From contig CAINEZ010000217.1 of NCBI GenBank assembly GCA_903847905.1, forward strand, positions 1 through 42,491: a stretch of 42,491 nucleotides of DNA. Direction: 5' to 3'. The translations under genes were made by a program, and so were the position numbers. The notes below the pieces were generated by a model, which had not been told where the DNA came from, did not search any database, and saw only the letters and a list, made by a program, of their open reading frames with translations. The DNA comes from an uncultured Bacteroidota bacterium. GTDB lineage: Bacteria; Bacteroidota; Bacteroidia; Bacteroidales; CG2-30-32-10. Positions within the stretch are counted from its first letter, which is position 1. Every line of letters starts with the position of its first letter. This document shows positions 31,253 through 40,156 of this stretch, in pieces.

Positions 31253-32926
31253 ATGAAGAATTACTTTATCATTTTTATTTTTTCAATATTTCTTATATCG
31301 TCATGTAGCAGGAATGCTGCGGATGATAAAGATAAAACTGTTTTCCGTTACAATGAATCTGTCGGCATCACTTCGTTAGACCCTGCTTTTGCCAAGGATC
31401 AGGCTTGTATCTGGGCGACCAATCAAATATATAACGGGCTTGTACAACTTGATGATAACCTTGAAATTTTGCCATGTATTGCAAGATCATGGAAAATTTC
31501 GGATGATGGTTTGATCTACACTTTTTATCTCAGGGATGATGTTTTTTTTCATGATAATGAACTTTTCAAAAACTTGCCTACCGGACAGGCAGGCGGGAAA
31601 GGGCGTAAAGTAATTGCCTCCGATTTTGTTTATAGTTTTAGCAGGATCATTGATCCCAAAATAGCATCACCAGGCGCCTGGATATTTAATAATGTGAACA
31701 ATTTGTTAAATGATAATAAATTTAATTTCAAAGCATTAAATGATACTACCTTATTAATTTGTTTAAAGAACCCTTCGCCACCTTTTTTAGGGCTTTTAAG
31801 CATGCAATATTGTTCTGTGGTACCAAAAGAAGTCGTTGAACATTACGGGAAAGATTTCAGGAAACATCCTGTGGGAACAGGTCCTTTTAAATTTAAAATG
31901 TGGAAAGAAGGAGTGAAGTTGGTCCTTGTAAAAAATGAAAATTATTTTGAATTTAACGGAACTAAGCGTTTGCCATACCTTGATGCTGTCGCTGTTACAT
32001 TCAATACCGACAAACAATCTGTTTTTCTTGAATTTCTCAAAGGCAGTATCGACTTTTTAAACAGCATAGATCCTGCGTACAAAGACGAATTGCTGACTAA
32101 AAAAGGCAGCTTAAATCCAAAGTACAAAAACAAATTTAATTTATTGACACAATCATATCTTAATACCGAATATCTTGGCTTCCTCGTTGATTCACTTTCT
32201 CCCTTGCATGAAAAAAATCCTTTGCTTGATAAGGCTGTCCGTAAAGCTATAAATTATGGTTTTGACAGGAAAAAGATGATGAAATATTTAAGGAACAATA
32301 TTGGTGTTCCGGGAATTTATGGTTTTATTCCGTTAGGAATGCCATCGTTTGATTCCACAAAAATGAAAGGATATGACTACGATCCCGAACTTTCAAAAAA
32401 ACTTCTTTCTAAAGCTGGATTTCCTGGCGGTGAAGGACTTCCGGAAATTACTTTAAGTACTACTTCTACTTATCTTGATCTGTGCGAATACATACAACAG
32501 CAATTATCTGATGTCGGAATTAAAATAAAAATTGATGTAAATCCTCCGGCAACCTTACGTGAAATGATCGCAAAATCGAAGATTGCTTTTTTCAGAGGTT
32601 CGTGGATAGCTGATTATCCTGATGCCGAAAATTATTTATCGCTTTTTTACAGCAAGAACTTTTGCCCTGCAGGACCTAATTATACTCATTTCAGTAACAA
32701 AGTATTTGATGAAAATTTTGAAAAAGCGCAGAATGAAACTAATGATACTGTAAGGTTTAAGTATTACAGGGAAATGGACAGTATTGTGATGGAAGAAGCC
32801 CCTGTTGTGGTTTTATATTACGACCAGGTGATAAGGTTTTGTCAGAAAAATATCACTGGTTTCACGAGTAACCCTATGAATCTGCTGAACCTGAAAAGAG
32901 TTAAGAAAAATAATATTGGGAAATAA
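31253..32926 (+). CDS. Oligopeptide-type ABC transporter substrate-binding lipoprotein with in-frame palindrome insertion
   Basis: The 557-residue SBP_bac_5 (DppA/OppA-type) protein has a lipobox at FLISSC (Cys18). It has the family segments GITSLDPAFAKDQACIWATNQIYNGLVQLD, GTGPFKFKMW, AVRKAINYGFDRKKMMKYL and SWIADYPDAENYLSLFYS. It would bind peptides or similar solutes outside the inner membrane; no permease genes are adjacent. Residues 108-115 (LPTGQAGG) are encoded by a copy of the CCTGCC palindrome at 31573-31593. They look like an extra piece between the conserved halves of the VFFHDNELFKN...GKGRKVIASDFVYSF segment. The frame is preserved and the rest of the protein is intact. Confidence 0.92.
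   Translation: MKNYFIIFIFSIFLISSCSRNAADDKDKTVFRYNESVGITSLDPAFAKDQACIWATNQIYNGLVQLDDNLEILPCIARSWKISDDGLIYTFYLRDDVFFHDNELFKNLPTGQAGGKGRKVIASDFVYSFSRIIDPKIASPGAWIFNNVNNLLNDNKFNFKALNDTTLLICLKNPSPPFLGLLSMQYCSVVPKEVVEHYGKDFRKHPVGTGPFKFKMWKEGVKLVLVKNENYFEFNGTKRLPYLDAVAVTFNTDKQSVFLEFLKGSIDFLNSIDPAYKDELLTKKGSLNPKYKNKFNLLTQSYLNTEYLGFLVDSLSPLHEKNPLLDKAVRKAINYGFDRKKMMKYLRNNIGVPGIYGFIPLGMPSFDSTKMKGYDYDPELSKKLLSKAGFPGGEGLPEITLSTTSTYLDLCEYIQQQLSDVGIKIKIDVNPPATLREMIAKSKIAFFRGSWIADYPDAENYLSLFYSKNFCPAGPNYTHFSNKVFDENFEKAQNETNDTVRFKYYREMDSIVMEEAPVVVLYYDQVIRFCQKNITGFTSNPMNLLNLKRVKKNNIGK
31573..31593. repeat. 21-bp CCTGCC-type palindrome inserted in frame in the oligopeptide-binding gene
   Basis: CTTGCCTACCGGACAGGCAG plus G codes LPTGQAG in the reading frame of the host gene. 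The reverse complement is close to the intergenic copy at 31143. It recalls Rickettsia palindromic elements, which also insert in frame. Confidence 0.75.
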
Positions 32927-32998
32927 TATCCTTATCAATCTTTAGTTTAAATAAGACGTCGTTTGAAATTAAATATCAAAACATTAATTCAATTAAAA

Positions 32999-33943
32999 AT
33001 GAAAAATACAACTTTAACATTTTGCTTTTATTTCCTGCTTTTTTCTTATAGCGCTAATGCTCAAAAGCAGGAGCATGTTTTTACTGACAACGGTTTAACT
33101 TGCGTTTATCATACTACACAAGGGATAATTGACGGGAAATACACTTCATATTATAAAAGCGGAAAAAAGAAAGCGGAAGGTAATTTCAAAAATAATTACC
33201 GTAGTGGAAAATGGACACTTTGGGATTCTACTGGAAAAATTTGTACAGAACGGGATTACAAAAATCCGTTTTCTTTTGAAAAAATATTTCCTGAAAAGCA
33301 ATCGGAAATTACGCTGTATAATTTAAAATATAATAAAGACGGTTATATCGAGTATTTTCCGCTAAAGGAAAAAATGATAGTAATGTCAAAGCGTGTGTGG
33401 CGATATATACCTGTTGAAAAAAATTCTTTGCTTTTTGAAAACGGTATGCTGCAAAAAATTATTTCAACAAACCTTAGCAAAGGTAGTATTACTGCTTACA
33501 GCACAAAAGACGATGAATTTCTGATTCCTTTAAAACCCAATGAGATCAATACAAATGGAATTAATATTATCGGCTACAAGATAAAGGAAGATTGGTTTTT
33601 TGATAATGAACGATTGGTTTCCGAATCACGAATAATAGGGCTTTGTCCTGTTTCTGTGGATACTTTAACGCACGATACCGTTGATCTGTACTGGCTTTAT
33701 TTTCCTGAGATCAGGAAATGCCTTGCTCATGAAAAATTAAATGGCAAAGACTTGCCAACTGAAATTAAAAATGTTGACGACCTTTTCTTTTTTCGTTGCT
33801 TCGCAAGCGCTATATACAAAGAGGGTAACTTTCGGGACCGAAAAATTTCTGATTATAAAAAAAGAGACGAAATTAACAAAGAAGCAGAAAGAATAGAGAT
33901 TGATATTATTGAGATGGAGCACGACATCTGGAAAAACTTGTAA
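32999..33943 (+). CDS. MORN/YwqK-repeat and GldN-domain fusion, secreted
   Basis: This 314-residue protein (start ATG at 32999) has a signal peptide ending near YSANAQ. Residues about 35-85 are MORN/YwqK-antitoxin-like repeats (GKYTSYYKSGKKKAEGNF, GKWTLWDSTGKICTERDY). From about 120 to the end it matches GldN, a periplasmic ring component of the type IX secretion system: VWRYIPVEKNSLLF, IIGYKIKEDWFFDNERLVSE, RIIGLCPVSVDT, LYWLYFPEIRKCLAHEKLNG, FFFRCFASAIYKEGNFRDR and a final IDIIEMEHDIWKNL. Classical GldN genes follow gldK, gldL and gldM and lack MORN repeats, whereas this gene stands alone. It may be an alternative ring subunit or an effector-like paralogue. Confidence 0.8.
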   Translation: MKNTTLTFCFYFLLFSYSANAQKQEHVFTDNGLTCVYHTTQGIIDGKYTSYYKSGKKKAEGNFKNNYRSGKWTLWDSTGKICTERDYKNPFSFEKIFPEKQSEITLYNLKYNKDGYIEYFPLKEKMIVMSKRVWRYIPVEKNSLLFENGMLQKIISTNLSKGSITAYSTKDDEFLIPLKPNEINTNGINIIGYKIKEDWFFDNERLVSESRIIGLCPVSVDTLTHDTVDLYWLYFPEIRKCLAHEKLNGKDLPTEIKNVDDLFFFRCFASAIYKEGNFRDRKISDYKKRDEINKEAERIEIDIIEMEHDIWKNL

Positions 33944-33952
33944 ATAATTAAA

Positions 33953-33986
33953 AAAAAACCGCATAAATAACAGATGCGGGTTTTAA
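33953..33986 (+). terminator. Terminator after the MORN-GldN gene
   Basis: AAACCGCAT pairs with ATGCGGGTTT around a short loop, with a T-run after it and an A-run before it, so it could also work in the other direction. Confidence 0.7.
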
Positions 33987-34048
33987 TATTTTAGATTGGT
34001 AAAAAAATCTTATTTCAAATCCACGCCAAACTATAAAATATTTATTAT

Positions 34049-34056
34049 TAATTTTG
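34049..34056 (+). promoter_or_regulatory. -7 promoter box (TAATTTTG) for clpS
   Basis: It fits TAnnTTTG, 28 bp before the clpS start. Confidence 0.5.
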
Positions 34057-34084
34057 AAAAAAGTTTATTTGAATTAAAATTATT

Positions 34085-34357
34085 ATGGTCAAGCAGAAAT
34101 CGTATCCTAAAGAAAATAACGAAGAATCGGTGTTATCCCCAAAAGAACTGATCCTTCACAATGATGATTTCAATACATTCGATTTTGTAATTCAATCTTT
34201 AATTGAAATATGTAAACATGAGCCTGAACAAGCCGAACAATGCGCTTTTATTGTTCATTACAAAGGTAAATGCACGGTTAAAACTGGACCTTTTGATGAA
34301 CTGGAACCTATGAATAAAGCGTTAATAAATCGCAACCTTACTACGACAATTGAATAA
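34085..34357 (+). CDS. clpS: ATP-dependent Clp protease adaptor ClpS
   Basis: The 90-residue protein has the ClpS core LILHNDDFNTFDFVIQSLIEIC, with the N-degron-binding acidic pair in HNDD, then CAFIVHYKGKCTVKTGPFDEL. It hands proteins with N-degron residues to ClpAP/ClpCP. The substrate pocket cannot be judged by eye. It lies 8 bp upstream of the M48 protease gene and is likely co-transcribed with it. Confidence 0.93.
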   Translation: MVKQKSYPKENNEESVLSPKELILHNDDFNTFDFVIQSLIEICKHEPEQAEQCAFIVHYKGKCTVKTGPFDELEPMNKALINRNLTTTIE

Positions 34358-34365
34358 ATTTTAAT

Positions 34366-35175
34366 ATGAAAAAGTCAAAATCCATTGTTAGCCTGTTGCT
34401 TGTAATTCTTATATTTTCATGTTCAAAAGTTCCTATTACAAATAGAAAGCAATTAAAACTACTTCCTGAAAGCCTGATGCTGAGTATGAGCCTCACAAGT
34501 TACCAGGAATTTCTTACTCAAAACCCGCCAGCATCTGCATCAGAAGCCAATACAATTATGGTTAGGAATGTTGGTAGTAAAATTAAAATGGGGGTTATTA
34601 AATTTATGAAAGACAAAGGCCTTTCCAAACGTATTAGTAACTACAAATGGGATTTCAACCTTGTGAACAGTCTAACAGTTAATGCATGGTGCATGCCCGG
34701 CGGGAAAGTTGTGGTGTATTCGGGTATTTTCGATTATACTAAAGACGAAACAGGGCTTGCAGTAGTAATGAGTCACGAAATTGCTCATGCAGTTGCCCGA
34801 CATGGTAATGAAAGAATGAGTCAGCAATTGGTAGTATTATTAGGTGGTGTCAGCCTAAGTGTTGCTTTATCTCAAAAACCAGAAGAAATAAAAAATATTT
34901 TTCTAATGAGTTATGGTGTTGGCTCCGTGCTTGGAATGCTTGCATATTCACGCCTCCATGAATATGAAGCCGATAAAATAGGATTGGTTTTTATGGCGCT
35001 TGCCGGATACGATCCTTCTAAAGCAGTTGATTTATGGGAGAGAATGGCGAAATCTTCAACAGGAACTAAAATTCCTCAGTTTTTAAGTACACACCCAAGT
35101 GATGAAAACAGGATCAAAGCTATTAAAGAATTTTTACCTAAAGCTCAGGCTTATTATACGCCTGTATCGCACTAA
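34366..35175 (+). CDS. M48 family metalloprotease lipoprotein (LoiP/BepA/Oma1 type)
   Basis: The 269-residue protein has a lipobox at IFSCSK (Cys19) and a zinc protease motif H137EIAH141, with the third ligand likely E201 in HEYEADKIG. NAWCMPGGKVVVYSGIFDY and ARHGNERMSQ are family-typical. It probably sits on the periplasmic side of the outer or inner membrane and removes faulty envelope proteins. The C-terminus (FLSTHPSDENRIKAI) is the usual M48 ending, with no TPR domain after it. It forms an operon with clpS and is followed by a terminator. Confidence 0.92.
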   Translation: MKKSKSIVSLLLVILIFSCSKVPITNRKQLKLLPESLMLSMSLTSYQEFLTQNPPASASEANTIMVRNVGSKIKMGVIKFMKDKGLSKRISNYKWDFNLVNSLTVNAWCMPGGKVVVYSGIFDYTKDETGLAVVMSHEIAHAVARHGNERMSQQLVVLLGGVSLSVALSQKPEEIKNIFLMSYGVGSVLGMLAYSRLHEYEADKIGLVFMALAGYDPSKAVDLWERMAKSSTGTKIPQFLSTHPSDENRIKAIKEFLPKAQAYYTPVSH

Positions 35176-35279
35176 AAAATGAATTTAGTAATCAGTGGAT
35201 TAAGACTGATTACCGAATACTGTTTACGGATTACCTATAAAAATATAAGTCATTCAAATTATACAGAAAAGGATTAAAG

Positions 35280-35316
35280 AAAAAGGAACTATGAACGGTT
35301 CATAATTCCTTTTTCG
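35280..35316 (+). terminator. Terminator after the M48 protease gene
   Basis: AAAAAGGAACTATGAAC and GTTCATAATTCCTTTTT form a long imperfect stem followed by a T-rich end. It is symmetrical and may also serve the minus-strand collagen-like gene. Confidence 0.75.
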
Positions 35317-35394
35317 TAAACAAAAATATTTCTTATAATAAAATGATTTTCAAGAACTATTTTAGTATCATTTTACGGGATATTTTTTTATTTA

Positions 35395-36753
<1,359 letters not shown>

Positions 36754-36838
36754 CTAATTTTTTTAATTTTTCTTAGATTATTTAGACATTAATATTACCA
36801 AATACCAAATAAATAATTATTTATTATCATTAATGATA

Positions 36839-36846
36839 CAAAATTA
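36839..36846 (-). promoter_or_regulatory. -7 promoter box (TAATTTTG) for the collagen-like gene
   Basis: It fits TAnnTTTG on the minus strand, 88 bp before the start codon, giving a leader of about 80 nt. Confidence 0.4.
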
Positions 36847-36927
36847 ACATATATTTTTCTAAAAAACTATTTTTTTAATTAATTTATCAAATATCAACTT
36901 TTCATTGACTTATTTGAAAGTATAAAA

Positions 36928-38958
36928 CTATTTTTCTAAGATTACAAATTCTGTTCTTCTGTTTTTTGCTCTGCCTTCTTCTGTGTCGTTCGATGCAATT
37001 GGTTTTGTAAGCCCATATCCTTTATATGTTAAGCGCCATGCATCAACCCCCTTATTAACTAGATAATTGTAAACCGCTTTAGCCCTATTTTCTGAAAGTG
37101 TCTGGTTAAATTCAGCGCCGCTAATATTATCGGTATGCCCGTCAATTGATACCTTCATTGTGTGATGGTCATTCAAAAAATCGAAAAACCCGTCAATGAT
37201 AAGTTTACTTTTATTAGTTAATTCATAGCTTCCATAAGCAAAATGAATATCGTTTAACCTGTATGATTCGCCAACTTCAATAGGTTTTACATCAAAATCA
37301 ATTTTAACCTGAGTAGGTTTATTAGTAATTGTTGTGTCTTCTTTGGAAATGTATTTTGAAGTATATGCATAATCTGCTTTCTTTACAGTAAGTATATAAT
37401 CATTACGAAATACAGTTGCAATAATGTACTTGCCGGTAACAGAATCAACAGGGATTTCTGTTACTTGTTTTGTTTTAACATTTTTCAATTCCACTTTTGC
37501 AGTGGTAGGTTCATTTTTTAATAAATCTTTAACATTTCCTTTAACTAATAGTACTGTATCAGGCCTTGCTTCAGGATAAAGGTCAAAATAATAAATATCC
37601 CATCCACCTGGTCCAGAATATTTATTTGAAGCAAAATACCCGTAATGTCCATCGGTACTAACTGTAAATCCAACGTCATCCGCTTCTGTATTTATAGGAT
37701 AGCCGATATTTTTAGGCTTACCGAATTTTCCGTCATCTCCTTTTTTTGCATAATAAATATCGTACCCACCAAGTCCAGGCCAACCTGTTGAAGAGAAATA
37801 TAAAGTAAGGTCATCAGTGTGGATATATGGAGTTTTCTCATTTCCCGCAGTATTAATGTTGGGACCAAGGTTCTCCGGCAAAGTCCATTCCCCGCTTGAA
37901 TCTTTTGTTGTTTTATAAATATCATACCCACCGTATCCGCCGCTCCTGTCGCTTATAAAATATAATGTTTTACCATCAGAAGATATTGATGGCTGCGATT
38001 CCCATGTTTTGGCTCCATTTACTTTTGCCCCGAGATTTTTAATTTCAGACCAGGAACCATTATATTTTAATTCCGACTGGCATATATCGCAGTTGTAATA
38101 AATACTACCTTTTGCATAATCACAATACACGAAATATAATATTTTATTTTCTTTAGTAATAGTCGCTGCTCCCTGGTTTTCTGTAGTATTAAAAGGATAA
38201 GGCATTTCCTGTCCTTCATCAAATTCGGCATCCTTGTTCCTTATACTAAACATAAATTTTTCCTTATACTTATCTTCCTGATTATAGAGCATGTCTTTAG
38301 ATTTAGACAATTTAATTTTTCTGACAAACAACGCCATTTCATTATCAGGAGAGATTAGCGGAAGGTATTCATCAAGCGGAGTAGAAATATTTTTTACAAC
38401 CATAGGGTTAAAGGGAACTGCTTTCGCTTTTAGTGTTTTCATAGTCTTTGTGAAAGTTACTACGCTGTCGGCATGATTATAATATGCTTCGTTTTTTATC
38501 TTATCAGGGTCTTTGATAAACTCACTCATATAATAAAAAGCTGAATCAAATTTTTCTTCACCTAGAAAAATATCACCTAAAATGTAGTAACAATTTATAT
38601 CATAAGTTGGACAAAGCTCTATCACTTTTTGATAATATTTTTTAACCGATGCAAGGTAATTAATATTTGATGTAGTAGTATTGGATGCAGATTGTTTTAA
38701 TAAATTAATTTTACCAAGCGCATAATAAGCATCAGTATATTCCGGTTCAATATCAATAACCTCCCTAAAAAGTCTTACCGCATCTGAATATTTTCTATCT
38801 TTCATTTCCGTAACGCCTTGTTTAAAAATTTTCTCTGCTTTTTTATTATTCACCTTGCAGGCATCATCTCCCTCCTGCTCCTGTGCAAATAATGAAGAGC
38901 ATAAATATAAAAGCACACAAAGAATAAATAAAAATCTTAAATGAAATATTTTTCTCAT
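36928..38958 (-). CDS. OmpA-family protein with TPR, PD40 and regulatory-like domains (PorE type)
   Basis: The 676-residue protein has a signal peptide (FLFILCVLLYLCSSLFAQ), then TPRs at about residues 35-160 (FKQGVTEMKDRKYSDAVRLF, YYALGKINLL). PD40/WD40-like beta-propeller repeats follow at about 200-470 (SISSDGKTLYFISDRSGGYG, LTLYFSSTGWPGLGG, GYFASNKYSGPGGWD). Next is a carboxypeptidase-regulatory-like fold at about 475-560, and an OmpA C-terminal peptidoglycan-binding domain at the end (DGHTDNISGAEFNQTLSENRA, YGLTKPIASNDTEEGRAKNRR). This order is that of PorE, the T9SS component that ties the outer-membrane machinery to peptidoglycan, but paralogues are common in the phylum, so the T9SS role is inferred. 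Confidence 0.9.
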   Translation of the reverse strand: MRKIFHLRFLFILCVLLYLCSSLFAQEQEGDDACKVNNKKAEKIFKQGVTEMKDRKYSDAVRLFREVIDIEPEYTDAYYALGKINLLKQSASNTTTSNINYLASVKKYYQKVIELCPTYDINCYYILGDIFLGEEKFDSAFYYMSEFIKDPDKIKNEAYYNHADSVVTFTKTMKTLKAKAVPFNPMVVKNISTPLDEYLPLISPDNEMALFVRKIKLSKSKDMLYNQEDKYKEKFMFSIRNKDAEFDEGQEMPYPFNTTENQGAATITKENKILYFVYCDYAKGSIYYNCDICQSELKYNGSWSEIKNLGAKVNGAKTWESQPSISSDGKTLYFISDRSGGYGGYDIYKTTKDSSGEWTLPENLGPNINTAGNEKTPYIHTDDLTLYFSSTGWPGLGGYDIYYAKKGDDGKFGKPKNIGYPINTEADDVGFTVSTDGHYGYFASNKYSGPGGWDIYYFDLYPEARPDTVLLVKGNVKDLLKNEPTTAKVELKNVKTKQVTEIPVDSVTGKYIIATVFRNDYILTVKKADYAYTSKYISKEDTTITNKPTQVKIDFDVKPIEVGESYRLNDIHFAYGSYELTNKSKLIIDGFFDFLNDHHTMKVSIDGHTDNISGAEFNQTLSENRAKAVYNYLVNKGVDAWRLTYKGYGLTKPIASNDTEEGRAKNRRTEFVILEK

Positions 38959-38981
38959 GAATTAATTTGTTGTGCTTAATA

Positions 38982-40055
38982 TTATTTCAGTGTTTTTAAT
39001 CTTAAGAGGTGATCCGTAATTACAAGCGCTGTCATAGCTTCTACTACAGGAACAGCGCGTGGAACAACACAAATGTCGTGCCTCCCTGTAACCGATATTT
39101 CTGTTTCATTTCCTTTTATATCAACAGTTTTTTGCTTTTTAGATATTGAGGAAACAGGTTTAAATGCCACATTAAAATAAATATCTTCACCGTTGCTTAT
39201 ACCGCCCTGCATGCCGCCTGAATGATTAGACGAAAAAACTATTTTACTTTTTTTATTTTCGAAAGAATCATTGTGTTCTGAACCTTTCATATCAATAGAG
39301 GCAAACCCTTCGCCATATTCAAATCCTTTTGAAGCAGGGATACTCATCATGGCTTTTGCAAGATCAGCAGAAAGTTTATCAAAAACAGGCTCTCCTAACC
39401 CTGCAGGACAGTTTCGGACAAAACAGGAAACAATTCCTCCCGTTGAATCACCTTCTTTCCGAAGTTGCTTTAATAGTTTTTGCATCTTTAAAGATACTAC
39501 TTTATCAGGGCAATACAGAGGGTCATTATATATTGCAGTAATATCAACTTTATAATTTGTTTTTAAAGAAATATCTCCGATACAAGAAGTGAAAGCATGA
39601 ATGTTGATTTTATATTTTGCCATGATTAATTTTGCAATTGCACCTGCAACAACTCTTGCGACAGTTTCGCGCGCAGATGCCCTGCCGCCACCCCTGTGAT
39701 CAAATATACCAAATTTTTGAATAGTTGTATAATCAGCATGAGAAGGGCGAAGCAAGTCTTTAAAATGATAATAATCTGAAGGTCTTTGATCTGTATTTTT
39801 AACAATGAAAGCCAAAGGCGCTCCTGTAGTTATGAAATCTACTGTTCCGGAAATGAATTCTACTTTATCATCTTCTTTACGTGTGCTTGAAAAAATAATA
39901 TGTCCGGGACTGCGGCGTTTCATTTCATCAGCAATAAATGTAGTATCTATTTTTATACCCGGAGGGCAACCATCAATAACACCTCCCACAGCAAAACCAT
40001 GAGATTCGCCAAATGTTGTAAGCCTGAATATTTGCCCGAAAGAATTTCCTGCCAT
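38982..40055 (-). CDS. aroC: Chorismate synthase
   Basis: The 357-residue enzyme turns 5-enolpyruvylshikimate-3-phosphate into chorismate, using reduced FMN, as the last common step of aromatic amino-acid synthesis. The start AGNSFGQIFRLTTFGESHG contains family signature 1, followed by GCPPGI and later FDHRGGGRASARETVARV and HSGGMQGGISNGEDI. A perfect -7 box lies 7 bp upstream of the start, so the mRNA may be nearly leaderless. Other aro genes are not in the window. Confidence 0.96.
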   Translation of the reverse strand: MAGNSFGQIFRLTTFGESHGFAVGGVIDGCPPGIKIDTTFIADEMKRRSPGHIIFSSTRKEDDKVEFISGTVDFITTGAPLAFIVKNTDQRPSDYYHFKDLLRPSHADYTTIQKFGIFDHRGGGRASARETVARVVAGAIAKLIMAKYKINIHAFTSCIGDISLKTNYKVDITAIYNDPLYCPDKVVSLKMQKLLKQLRKEGDSTGGIVSCFVRNCPAGLGEPVFDKLSADLAKAMMSIPASKGFEYGEGFASIDMKGSEHNDSFENKKSKIVFSSNHSGGMQGGISNGEDIYFNVAFKPVSSISKKQKTVDIKGNETEISVTGRHDICVVPRAVPVVEAMTALVITDHLLRLKTLK

Positions 40056-40061
40056 AGTTTA

Positions 40062-40069
40062 CAAAACTA
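40062..40069 (-). promoter_or_regulatory. -7 promoter box (TAGTTTTG) directly before aroC
   Basis: It fits TAnnTTTG on the minus strand and ends only 6 bp before the ATG, predicting transcription start at or very near the start codon. Confidence 0.45.
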
Positions 40070-40102
40070 TAAATAAATAATTAATTAAATTCATATAATA
40101 AA

Positions 40103-40135
40103 AAAAGTTCCTGAACAAGGAGAGCAGGAACTTTT
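40103..40135 (-). terminator. Rho-independent terminator of the streptopain-type gene
   Basis: AAAAGTTCCTG (40103-40113) pairs perfectly with CAGGAACTTTT (40125-40135). In the minus direction the stem is followed by T residues. Confidence 0.85.
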
Positions 40136-40156
40136 AATTTCACAAAATATTTAATA

